A stretch of 6,518 nucleotides of DNA. It comes from Lachnoclostridium sp. UBA739. Its GTDB lineage: Bacteria; Bacillota_A; Clostridia; Lachnospirales; Lachnospiraceae. The notes beneath the pieces are model-generated. The model had not been told where the DNA came from, did no database searches, and saw only the letters and a list, made by a program, of their open reading frames with translations. Position numbers and translations under genes: made by a program. Positions within the stretch are counted from its first letter, which is position 1; each line of letters begins with the position of its first letter. Positions 1-5,263 of this stretch are shown here, one piece after another. The DNA lies in the NCBI GenBank assembly GCA_002297865.1, contig DBKX01000150.1, positions 1,971-8,488 on the forward strand, given 5' to 3'.

Positions 1-2
1 TG

Positions 3-110
3 AAACAATTATTAGAAATGAAAAATCAGGTAATTACAACAGATATGTTGCTTGTATTTATAGCAACAACCCACATGTTTCATAAGATTTATCAGAAGTG
101 GGACAGGTAA
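3..110 (+). CDS. 3' end of an unidentified upstream gene (partial)
   Basis: An open frame enters from the left edge and runs 35 codons to a TAA at 108-110. The other two forward frames stop earlier (a TAG at 13-15 in frame 1, a TAA at 83-85 in frame 2). The visible tail includes the stretch TTDMLLVFIATTHMFHKIYQ and ends KWDR, a plausible amphipathic or helical C-terminus with ordinary AT-rich codon use. I do not recognise the family. It is co-directional with the precursor gene and ends 40 nt before its start, so the two could share a transcript; no convincing promoter is visible between them. It could be a regulator or another cluster gene, or a chance open frame, because only 108 nt are visible. 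Confidence 0.5.
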   Translation, partial: KQLLEMKNQVITTDMLLVFIATTHMFHKIYQKWDR

Positions 111-117
111 TACCTAC

Positions 118-129
118 AAATGAATGGGT
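118..129. repeat. Left arm of 12-bp inverted repeat flanking the precursor gene
   Basis: AAATGAATGGGT here is the exact reverse complement of ACCCATTCATTT at 348-359. The match continues imperfectly beyond the core: the reverse complement of the left flank reads GTAGG where the right flank reads TATAGG, so roughly 20 bp are similar with a one-base offset. The arms bracket the whole precursor gene. The role is unknown: a regulator site pair, a long-range RNA stem enclosing the precursor mRNA, a remnant of a cassette boundary, or chance. Confidence 0.6.
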
Positions 130-136
130 GTAAGAA

Positions 137-142
137 AGGAGG
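137..142 (+). promoter_or_regulatory. Consensus ribosome binding site of the precursor gene
   Basis: AGGAGG lies 8 nt before the ATG at 151. It is the strongest Shine-Dalgarno match in the window and decides the start over the in-frame upstream ATG at 124. A perfect site fits a gene whose product is needed in much larger amounts than its modifying enzymes. Confidence 0.85.
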
Positions 143-150
143 AGAGACTT

Positions 151-276
151 ATGTTAAAACATAGAAGTCAAAATTGCGCAACTAGCGTAGTAACAGGAAC
201 AGTACAGGTTAGTCCTGGAGCAAGTTCAACATGTACAGGATCAGCATGCTCATGCTGCAGCTGCACATGCTGTTAA
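151..276 (+). CDS. sagA: SagA-like TOMM/thiazole-oxazole precursor peptide
   Basis: A 41-residue ribosomal precursor of a streptolysin S-like modified peptide. The leader (about residues 1-23) begins MLKHRSQNCATSVV and ends QVSPG; streptococcal SagA begins MLKFTSNILATSV and has QVAPGG at its leader end, so the relationship is visible by eye. The likely core is ASSTCTGSACSCCSCTCC (residues 24-41), in which 15 of 18 residues are Cys, Ser or Thr (7 Cys), the substrates for azoline formation. Cleavage after the PG at 22-23 is inferred from SagA. Odd points: the FxxxB recognition motif of SagA (F4...I8) is replaced by H4...N8; there is an extra Cys at position 9 in the leader; the protein stops directly after the CC, without the glycine/serine-rich tail of SagA. 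Start chosen from the AGGAGG site and the MLK homology. It sits directly ahead of sagB-D homologues, which makes the call strong despite its size. The symbol is by homology and position. Confidence 0.9.
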   Translation: MLKHRSQNCATSVVTGTVQVSPGASSTCTGSACSCCSCTCC

Positions 277-296
277 TTTTATTACATAAATAACAG
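270..296 (+). terminator. Weak AT-rich hairpin at the precursor stop, possible terminator
   Basis: CTGTTA (270-275) pairs with TAACAG (291-296). Inside, TTTAT (278-282) pairs with ATAAA (286-290), with a 2-nt bulge and a 3-nt loop, and TTTTATT follows. The stem is AT-rich and overlaps the last codon and stop of the precursor gene, so it is a weak terminator at best. It might mark a 3' end or stabilise the small precursor mRNA. Confidence 0.3.
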
Positions 297-347
297 TTTT
301 ATTAATAATATTTAATTTGTAGAGATATGAATTAATACCTTAAACAT

Positions 348-359
348 ACCCATTCATTT
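348..359. repeat. Right arm of 12-bp inverted repeat flanking the precursor gene
   Basis: ACCCATTCATTT is the exact reverse complement of 118-129. It lies between the precursor gene and the terminator-like hairpin at 376-409, 72 nt after the precursor stop codon. If the arms paired in RNA, they would enclose the precursor's ribosome binding site and whole coding region. Confidence 0.6.
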
Positions 360-375
360 TATAGGATAAATGATA

Positions 376-409
376 CGAAAATAAGTTGAGTAATATCAGC
401 TTATTTTCG
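376..409 (+). terminator. Stem-loop terminator/attenuator between precursor and maturation genes
   Basis: CGAAAATAAGTTGA (376-389) pairs with TCAGCTTATTTTCG (396-409). This gives 14 bp with a single G-U wobble and a 6-nt loop (GTAATA). GTTTAATTATTTT follows, an interrupted T tract that fits partial rather than complete termination. The streptolysin S operon is known to have a terminator after sagA, with read-through into sagB; position and form match that arrangement. The expected result is an abundant short precursor transcript and a rarer long one covering 445 onward. Confidence 0.7.
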
Positions 410-431
410 GTTTAATTATTTTGGGAGAAGA

Positions 432-437
432 GGGAGG
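432..437 (+). promoter_or_regulatory. Ribosome binding site that sets the sagB start at TTG 445
   Basis: GGGAGG lies 7 nt before an in-frame TTG at 445. The upstream TTG at 421 is preceded only by the hairpin's T-rich tail and has no Shine-Dalgarno sequence, so 445 is the better start. Confidence 0.7.
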
Positions 438-444
438 CTTAACA

Positions 445-1380
445 TTGGATAAAAAGGCAAGAAAATACTTGGATGATCATATGCATTATCGTGAAACGAT
501 TAATATGAGTTCCCAGTACACATTAATTTCGCCATATGCTGACACAACGGTTGTCAGAACACCTGAAGTAGTGTTAAAGGGAATTTATCATTCAAGAGTA
601 AACCGTTTTTTAGGAGAAGAATATTTACTTAACTTTAGAACTTATGGAGCCAGACTTGATTTTAGAATTGGAATAAGCAGATTTCGTGCACGAGATGCAC
701 AGTTGTCGTTTGCCATGAAAGAAAAAAAGGAAGAGGCATACGAAGCAATTAAGCTTCCTAAACCCAAAAAGGTTCGTACTGCGTTTAGTACTGTAATACA
801 GGCAAGGCGAAGTGTTAGAAAATTTGATGGACCAATCCCATTGCAGGATTTGTCCACTATTTTGTATTTGTCTAACGGAATTACAGGATATATGACATTA
901 AGGGACGGGGAAAAGGATGCAGATAAAATAAAATTACATGCCAATCCATCTGGAGGAGGATTCTATTCTGTAAAACTGTATCTTATTATCTGGAATGTAA
1001 CCGGATTAGAGAGAGGAATTTATGAATATTATCCTTATCATCATACCTTAAGATTGGTTAAAGAAGGATTCCTACAAAATGATTTGGAAAGCTTGGCAGG
1101 GTTTGGAGATATGGATATTACAACTGCAGCTTTTTGTGGAGTTTATGTTTACGATATGTATTTGAATTCGCATAAATATGGTGATGCAGGAATGGCATAT
1201 GCATTTATAGAGGCTGGAGAAATAGCAGAAAATGCACAGCTTACTACCACTGGGTTAGGATATGGAGCATGCGATATTGGAGGATACGATAAACAGTTTA
1301 TTGAAGAACTATTAGGATTAGACGGAATCAGTAAACAAGTTATACACTTTACTGTATTTGGAAATGGAGGAGTAATCTAA
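445..1380 (+). CDS. sagB: SagB-like FMN-dependent azoline dehydrogenase
   Basis: Nitroreductase-fold, FMN-dependent dehydrogenase of the SagB/McbC type, which oxidises thiazolines and (methyl)oxazolines in the precursor core to azoles in the cytoplasm. With the TTG at 445 the protein has 311 residues, near the roughly 316 of streptococcal SagB. An N-terminal family-specific region (1-110) precedes the nitroreductase domain. Visible motifs are ARRSVRKF (120-127, the flavin-binding Arg/Ser block), NPSGGGFYSVKLYL (167-180), KYGDAGMAYAFIEAGEIAEN (244-263) and GLGYGACDIGG (270-280). K244-Y245 probably corresponds to the Lys-Tyr pair implicated in catalysis in McbC-type enzymes; that alignment is by eye. 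The stop codon overlaps the sagC ATG by one base (TAATG), indicating translational coupling. It follows the partial terminator at 376-409, so it is probably expressed by read-through. Confidence 0.9.
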   Translation: MDKKARKYLDDHMHYRETINMSSQYTLISPYADTTVVRTPEVVLKGIYHSRVNRFLGEEYLLNFRTYGARLDFRIGISRFRARDAQLSFAMKEKKEEAYEAIKLPKPKKVRTAFSTVIQARRSVRKFDGPIPLQDLSTILYLSNGITGYMTLRDGEKDADKIKLHANPSGGGFYSVKLYLIIWNVTGLERGIYEYYPYHHTLRLVKEGFLQNDLESLAGFGDMDITTAAFCGVYVYDMYLNSHKYGDAGMAYAFIEAGEIAENAQLTTTGLGYGACDIGGYDKQFIEELLGLDGISKQVIHFTVFGNGGVI

Positions 1381-2483
1381 TGGAAAGTAAGGATAGAGTT
1401 TTTGCGTTTCGAGACAGTGTTAGAATATGGGATAACGGTTCAGAAGAAATTAGAATCCGTATGGGGGTGTTCAATTTTGAGGAAGTTTCATTAGATATGT
1501 CTACTGTTTCAGAGATAACAGCTAATTATCTTAGAAAAGTAATTGACCAGTTACAGACGGAAGAAGGATATGATTTAGACAGTTTAGATCAGGAAATTCT
1601 AGAACCATATGAAAAAGAAGTAGTTGAAACAATTGTGAATGAATTGCATGAAACAAATTATTTAGTGACACCAAGTGAGAATAGTATAGGAAGAGAATTG
1701 ACACTATCTCTGTTAGGTTATTTAGAGCAAGATGAGTTAGAATCTGAAGAAGATTCCAGTAAGAAAAAAATCATATTCTATTCGGATGATACATATGCAG
1801 TGAAATCAGCAAGGCAACTGGCAAATGATATTAAGATGACCATGGACATTTTGCAAGAAAATGAAATGCAGACAATTAAAGAAGCTGATTTAACTTCAAA
1901 TTTAGACGGATTGTCAACTGTACAGGCATTAAATAAATTTGGACAGAAGTTTAAGGAATACGATGCTATTGTGATGTGTGTAAAAAACCTGAATGTAGTA
2001 GGTATGCGTAATATAAATCGTATTTCTGTAGAATTTAAAATTCCAGTAATTTATACATTTATTGACGGACCAGTTATAGGTGCACTTGCAACTAATCCAT
2101 ACTACACGGGTTGTCTTGAGTGTTTTGAATTGAGAACATTAGCAAGATTAGAGGATCATGTTTCCTATCACAATTTTGTTAAGATAGAAAGAAAAGCAAA
2201 ACAGACCAAAAGCAAAACAAATGTGGGTCAGATTCCTTTACTTAACATGCTTGTAAACATTGCCGTTTCAGAAGCATACACATTTAAACGAATTGGCGTA
2301 TCAAAATTTACAGGAAGATTGCTTACAATATATATGCCAACGATGGAAATACAGGTACAGGATTTGCTGAGAGTACCTTATTGTTCAGCGTGTGGTGCAA
2401 TTGCAAAAGCTGCTTTGGAAGAAAAAAATGTATCATCAAGAGCATTAGTTGATGAAATGGTAAAGAACGCGTTGACTATGTAA
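1380..2483 (+). CDS. sagC: SagC-like E1-like/RRE cyclodehydratase partner protein
   Basis: 367-residue homologue of the TOMM C protein. In this family an N-terminal winged-helix RiPP recognition element (RRE) binds the precursor leader, and an E1/ThiF-like body that has lost adenylation activity presents the substrate to the YcaO protein and potentiates it. The sequence shows two CxxC pairs, CLEC (245-248, in TGCLECFELR) and CSAC (335-338, in RVPYCSACGA), the structural zinc site typical of these proteins. The acidic stretch around 118-126 (ELESEEDSS) looks like a linker between the N-terminal domain and the body. The block IPVIYTFIDGPVIGALATNP (221-240) leads into the first CxxC as in SagC. 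Start: ATG at 1380 with GGAGG 9 nt upstream and a 1-nt overlap with sagB. Because the precursor leader lacks FxxxB, this protein's RRE groove is where compensating changes would be expected. The assignment rests on motifs and position. Confidence 0.88.
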   Translation: MESKDRVFAFRDSVRIWDNGSEEIRIRMGVFNFEEVSLDMSTVSEITANYLRKVIDQLQTEEGYDLDSLDQEILEPYEKEVVETIVNELHETNYLVTPSENSIGRELTLSLLGYLEQDELESEEDSSKKKIIFYSDDTYAVKSARQLANDIKMTMDILQENEMQTIKEADLTSNLDGLSTVQALNKFGQKFKEYDAIVMCVKNLNVVGMRNINRISVEFKIPVIYTFIDGPVIGALATNPYYTGCLECFELRTLARLEDHVSYHNFVKIERKAKQTKSKTNVGQIPLLNMLVNIAVSEAYTFKRIGVSKFTGRLLTIYMPTMEIQVQDLLRVPYCSACGAIAKAALEEKNVSSRALVDEMVKNALTM

Positions 2484-2507
2484 AGGTATAGAAATGGGGA
2501 ATAAAAT

Positions 2508-3866
2508 ATGCTTAAGTTTTATCCATCATTCGATCATATTATGAATGAATATAAATATGTAGGTGGGAACCTGACTGGACTTATGCATGGTGTAATTGCA
2601 CCAATGGTTCATATGCCACCAGAACCTAATTTAAAATCCATGACAGGCAGGATGCCTCATTATCATAAAGAAACATTTAATGATCCAGAGAAAAATGTAG
2701 AGTACCATTTGAGTGGCTACGGGGTGTTTAATGAGGAAGCGCTAATTCGTCTAATGGGAGAAAGTGTAGAGCGATATGCACCAATCGGAATTGAAAAATT
2801 ATTTCGCGATAGGATAGAGTATGCAAGCTATAAGGAAATTAAAAAAAAGGGCAGAACAATGCCACTGGAGTATTTAAATATATTTTCACCGGAACAGCAG
2901 AAGATTATTGCTCAGATTATGCCTTCTTACTCAAGTGAGATGGCAACAGAGGATGACATTATTGGCTGGATAAGCTGTCCATCCCTTGTTCATCCTGGAG
3001 AAAATACCTATGTACCAATCCAGTTGCTTTTAACAGGGTTCATTAAGAATCAGGAGGCGGGGGAAAAGTATTTTACACCTGCGTTTTCAACGGGGACAGC
3101 TTCTCATAAATCCGTAGAAAAAGCATTATTGAATGCACTGATTGAATATGTCCAAATAGACTCTTTTGTTATCTCATGGTACACAATGCAAAAATCCAAA
3201 AGAGTTGTTATTGATGACCCGAATGTGCTAGAATGCTTGGAGCGTTGTGGATTTGGAAAGGATTCACCATATGAGATAATTCCATTATATGTGACTCTTC
3301 CTGATATGGATTTCCCAATATATACAGTTGTACTAAGAAGAAAGGATAATAAGTTCCCATATTTAATTGTTGGTACGCAAGGTGATTTGAATGCACCAAA
3401 TGGTGTCTTAAGAGGGACAATGGAAGCAACGGCTATTATTTTTATGCATATGTTTAATGCACTGTTTGACCCTGAAAAGATTGAATTTTCCAATAAGGAA
3501 TCCATTTTCTCTGATTTGGATACAAATGTTTTGTATTATGGAGTTCCAGACAAAGCAGACGAACTGAACCATCTTCTTGATAAATTAATGGATCAGACCA
3601 TACTGCTTTCTGAAATACCTTCGCGATATGAACATGATACAAAGAAACAGATTGCACATTTGGTAAAGGAAATTTCAAAGGTAAGTGACTATGCAGTATA
3701 TTTGGATATTACACCTCCTGAAGTCATGGAAAAAGGCTGGAGTGTTATGAGAGTTTTAATCCCAGAATTATGTGCAATGTGCCTTCCTGGATTTCCTTTT
3801 AAGAATCATCCTAGATTAAAAAAATATGGTGGTGTTATCAATGAGTATCCACATCCTTTGCCTTAA
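2508..3866 (+). CDS. sagD: SagD-like YcaO cyclodehydratase
   Basis: YcaO-family enzyme that uses ATP to activate backbone amides so that Cys, Ser and Thr side chains cyclise to azolines; it acts with SagC as the heterocycle synthetase. It has 452 residues, in line with SagD. Acidic ATP/Mg-binding helices are visible as GESVERYA (84-91, E85 and E88) and as GTASHKSVEKALLNALIEYV (196-215, with E204 and E213, then Q216 and D218). The C-terminus is YPHPLP (447-452), a PxPxP tail; such tails are known to be important for catalysis in TOMM YcaO proteins. CAMCLPGFPFKNHPRLKKYG (422-441) is the conserved C-terminal block before it. Start: ATG at 2508 with GGGGA about 8 nt upstream, 24 nt after sagC. 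The coding sequence overlaps the start of the next gene, so their translation is probably coupled. Confidence 0.92.
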   Translation: MLKFYPSFDHIMNEYKYVGGNLTGLMHGVIAPMVHMPPEPNLKSMTGRMPHYHKETFNDPEKNVEYHLSGYGVFNEEALIRLMGESVERYAPIGIEKLFRDRIEYASYKEIKKKGRTMPLEYLNIFSPEQQKIIAQIMPSYSSEMATEDDIIGWISCPSLVHPGENTYVPIQLLLTGFIKNQEAGEKYFTPAFSTGTASHKSVEKALLNALIEYVQIDSFVISWYTMQKSKRVVIDDPNVLECLERCGFGKDSPYEIIPLYVTLPDMDFPIYTVVLRRKDNKFPYLIVGTQGDLNAPNGVLRGTMEATAIIFMHMFNALFDPEKIEFSNKESIFSDLDTNVLYYGVPDKADELNHLLDKLMDQTILLSEIPSRYEHDTKKQIAHLVKEISKVSDYAVYLDITPPEVMEKGWSVMRVLIPELCAMCLPGFPFKNHPRLKKYGGVINEYPHPLP

Positions 3867-4509
3867 TATATTGTTGCTTACAGCAACCTGTTATCCTACA
3901 GCAATTCCACAAATCATGCTTCCCTATCTGGTAAGATATGCAGGGAAAAAAGGGAATGCCATTTATTTATGTATGTGCAATATTCTGTATGCAGTGCTGT
4001 GTGTGATTACGTTAGTTGTTTTGGAAGAACCTTCATCTTTACACATAAAAGCACCTATTGCTATCTGGTGGTATTTTATTGCTGTGGGGGCGGGAATCGG
4101 TCTTATTCTTCTGGAATTTTTTCTTGGGAAAATGATTATGTTTCTTCAGGGGATAAAGGTAAAAGGTTTTTCCATCAATAGTGGGTGGCAGAACGCAAGT
4201 ATTTTTGTGTTTGTATGCACCGTTGTATTGGCAGTTTTAGAAGAAGTCAATTTCCGTATGGTATGGTATGAGGTGCTTGTAGAGCAGATAGGATTGCCGG
4301 TTTATGTGTTTATTTTATTTAGTGCTGTTTTCTATGCAGTAAATCATCTTTATTACGGAGTTATAACATTTTTGCAAAAATTTGTTACAGGAATAATTTT
4401 GACACTATTCTACATATTTAGTGGACAAACAATAATTATTCCTGTATTAGCACATGTATTGCAAAATATCGTGATACTGATTTTGGGAAGGAGCAGGAGC
4501 GTTGAATAA
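3841..4509 (+). CDS. sagE: SagE-like CPBP-family intramembrane metalloprotease
   Basis: Multi-pass membrane protein of the CPBP (CAAX protease/bacteriocin-processing, Abi) family. In streptolysin-type clusters SagE is the candidate leader peptidase and may contribute to self-immunity. All three family motifs are intact: EEVNFR (134-139, EExxxR), VFYAVNH (163-169, ending in the motif-2 His) and HVLQN (205-209, HxxxN). About six to seven hydrophobic segments are visible, including roughly 3-18, 43-61, 75-97, 119-134, 152-168 and 183-215. Start: the ATG at 3841 gives 222 residues, close to streptococcal SagE at about 223; an ATG at 3826 would add five residues. Neither start has a strong Shine-Dalgarno (GGTGG precedes 3841). 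Both overlap the sagD end, which suggests coupled re-initiation. Whether it cleaves the leader, protects the cell or both cannot be read from sequence. Confidence 0.85.
   Translation: MSIHILCLNILLLTATCYPTAIPQIMLPYLVRYAGKKGNAIYLCMCNILYAVLCVITLVVLEEPSSLHIKAPIAIWWYFIAVGAGIGLILLEFFLGKMIMFLQGIKVKGFSINSGWQNASIFVFVCTVVLAVLEEVNFRMVWYEVLVEQIGLPVYVFILFSAVFYAVNHLYYGVITFLQKFVTGIILTLFYIFSGQTIIIPVLAHVLQNIVILILGRSRSVE
4488..4493 (+). promoter_or_regulatory. Ribosome binding site supporting the TTG start at 4502
   Basis: AAGGAG lies 8 nt before TTG 4502, inside the 3' end of the preceding gene. This supports use of the non-ATG start and the 8-nt gene overlap. Confidence 0.65.
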
Positions 4510-5224
4510 AAGCATTGTAGTATTAATAGTAGGGTTAGTCTGTCTTACTGTGTGGCTTACAATATATATGTTATCTTACTCAAACATGTATATAAAGAAT
4601 AAATTAACATTATTCATGTCATCGGTATTTGGTTTACCCGTTTCCTATTCTTATTCTGTATTAGCGACAGTTATTTACTGTCTCCTTCCATTAATTAGTT
4701 GTTTTGTTCTTGGTAAAGTTGCAGGATTTCAAGTCTCACAATTATTTTCGTTTGCTTATGGATGGAGAACTCTGCTAGTCATTCTTCTGGCAGTCATTGG
4801 TGTAATGTCAGTGATGGCGGTTTTTCTGATGATAATTTTGACAATATCGCCAAAAATGAATATACAAGAGGAAATGTCTAGGATTAAGTGGATTGAAGGA
4901 ATTTTTATGGTACCTACAAAAGTGGCCTGGTTATTGCCGATGTGTAGTGCGTGTTTTGAAGAAATTTTTTTTCGAGGTGCATTTTTAAAAGGGCTTCTAG
5001 TAAGTGGTATGGGGACTGTGCTTGCAGTAAGTATTGTATCAATTGCATTTATAGTTAATCAGTGTATTTTGGCAGATACCAAGATACAAAAACTAGTTCT
5101 CGGCGTATCAAGTTTAGCAATTTCAATGATAGGTAGTATTGCATTTTTATCATGTGGCAGCATTATTCCATCCATGATTATGCATGCATCATTTGCAGGG
5201 TTTTACACAAATGGGAAAAAGTAG
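4502..5224 (+). CDS. Second CPBP-like membrane protein in the sagF position, probably degenerate
   Basis: 240-residue, strongly hydrophobic protein with membrane segments near 4-27, 52-72, 88-117, 138-150, 167-185 and 198-217. It carries CPBP motif 1, EEIFFR (153-158), and a motif-3-like HASFA (228-232). The motif-2 region reads SIAFIVNQ (180-187), which aligns with SAVFYAVNH of the gene before it and replaces the catalytic His with Gln. So this looks like a tandem paralogue that has lost or altered protease activity. It sits where sagF, a membrane protein of unknown role, lies in streptococcal operons; it may be a divergent SagF, an immunity protein or a partner of the active protease. TTG start with AAGGAG 8 nt upstream; overlaps the previous gene by 8 nt. 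No symbol is given because identity with SagF is only positional. Confidence 0.78.
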   Translation: MNKSIVVLIVGLVCLTVWLTIYMLSYSNMYIKNKLTLFMSSVFGLPVSYSYSVLATVIYCLLPLISCFVLGKVAGFQVSQLFSFAYGWRTLLVILLAVIGVMSVMAVFLMIILTISPKMNIQEEMSRIKWIEGIFMVPTKVAWLLPMCSACFEEIFFRGAFLKGLLVSGMGTVLAVSIVSIAFIVNQCILADTKIQKLVLGVSSLAISMIGSIAFLSCGSIIPSMIMHASFAGFYTNGKK

Positions 5225-5263
5225 TACAATAAGACTAGTAATATCATAATGGAGGAAGTTTGA

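Noticed and set aside
48..113. Search for a promoter upstream of the precursor (TTGCTT at 48-53, TAATAC at 108-113)
   Set aside because: No pair of boxes with 16-18 bp spacing and good matches. The region also seems to be coding for the upstream gene tail.
120..164. 14-codon upstream ORF overlapping the precursor start
   Set aside because: No good ribosome binding site and no recognisable content. It arises from the same purine-rich stretch as the precursor's Shine-Dalgarno.
124..276. In-frame upstream ATG at 124 that would give a 50-residue precursor
   Set aside because: It has only a weak AGGT site about 13 nt upstream and would place the perfect AGGAGG inside the coding region. The ATG at 151 has ideal spacing and gives the SagA-like MLK start.
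282..320. Possible internal promoter before sagB (TTACAT with TAATAT 18 bp downstream)
   Set aside because: The -35 match is poor and AT-rich DNA gives such -10 boxes by chance. The hairpin at 376-409 lies between it and sagB.
642..944. 100-codon minus-strand frame within sagB
   Set aside because: It lies wholly inside a well-supported gene, has no ribosome binding site and has no family-like motifs. A shadow frame.
1380..2483. Possibility that the SagC homologue is a catalytically active E1/ThiF-type adenylating enzyme
   Set aside because: No convincing GxGxxG nucleotide-binding motif is visible. The CLEC/CSAC zinc site and the position between B and YcaO genes fit the non-catalytic TOMM C protein.
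3104..3678. Three minus-strand frames (3104-3505, 3208-3429, 3454-3678) within sagD
   Set aside because: All are opposite a strongly supported YcaO coding sequence, lack start signals and show no motifs. Shadow frames of AT-rich coding DNA.
3969..4181. 70-codon plus-strand frame inside sagE
   Set aside because: Out-of-frame reading of the sagE hydrophobic region. The host frame carries intact CPBP motifs.
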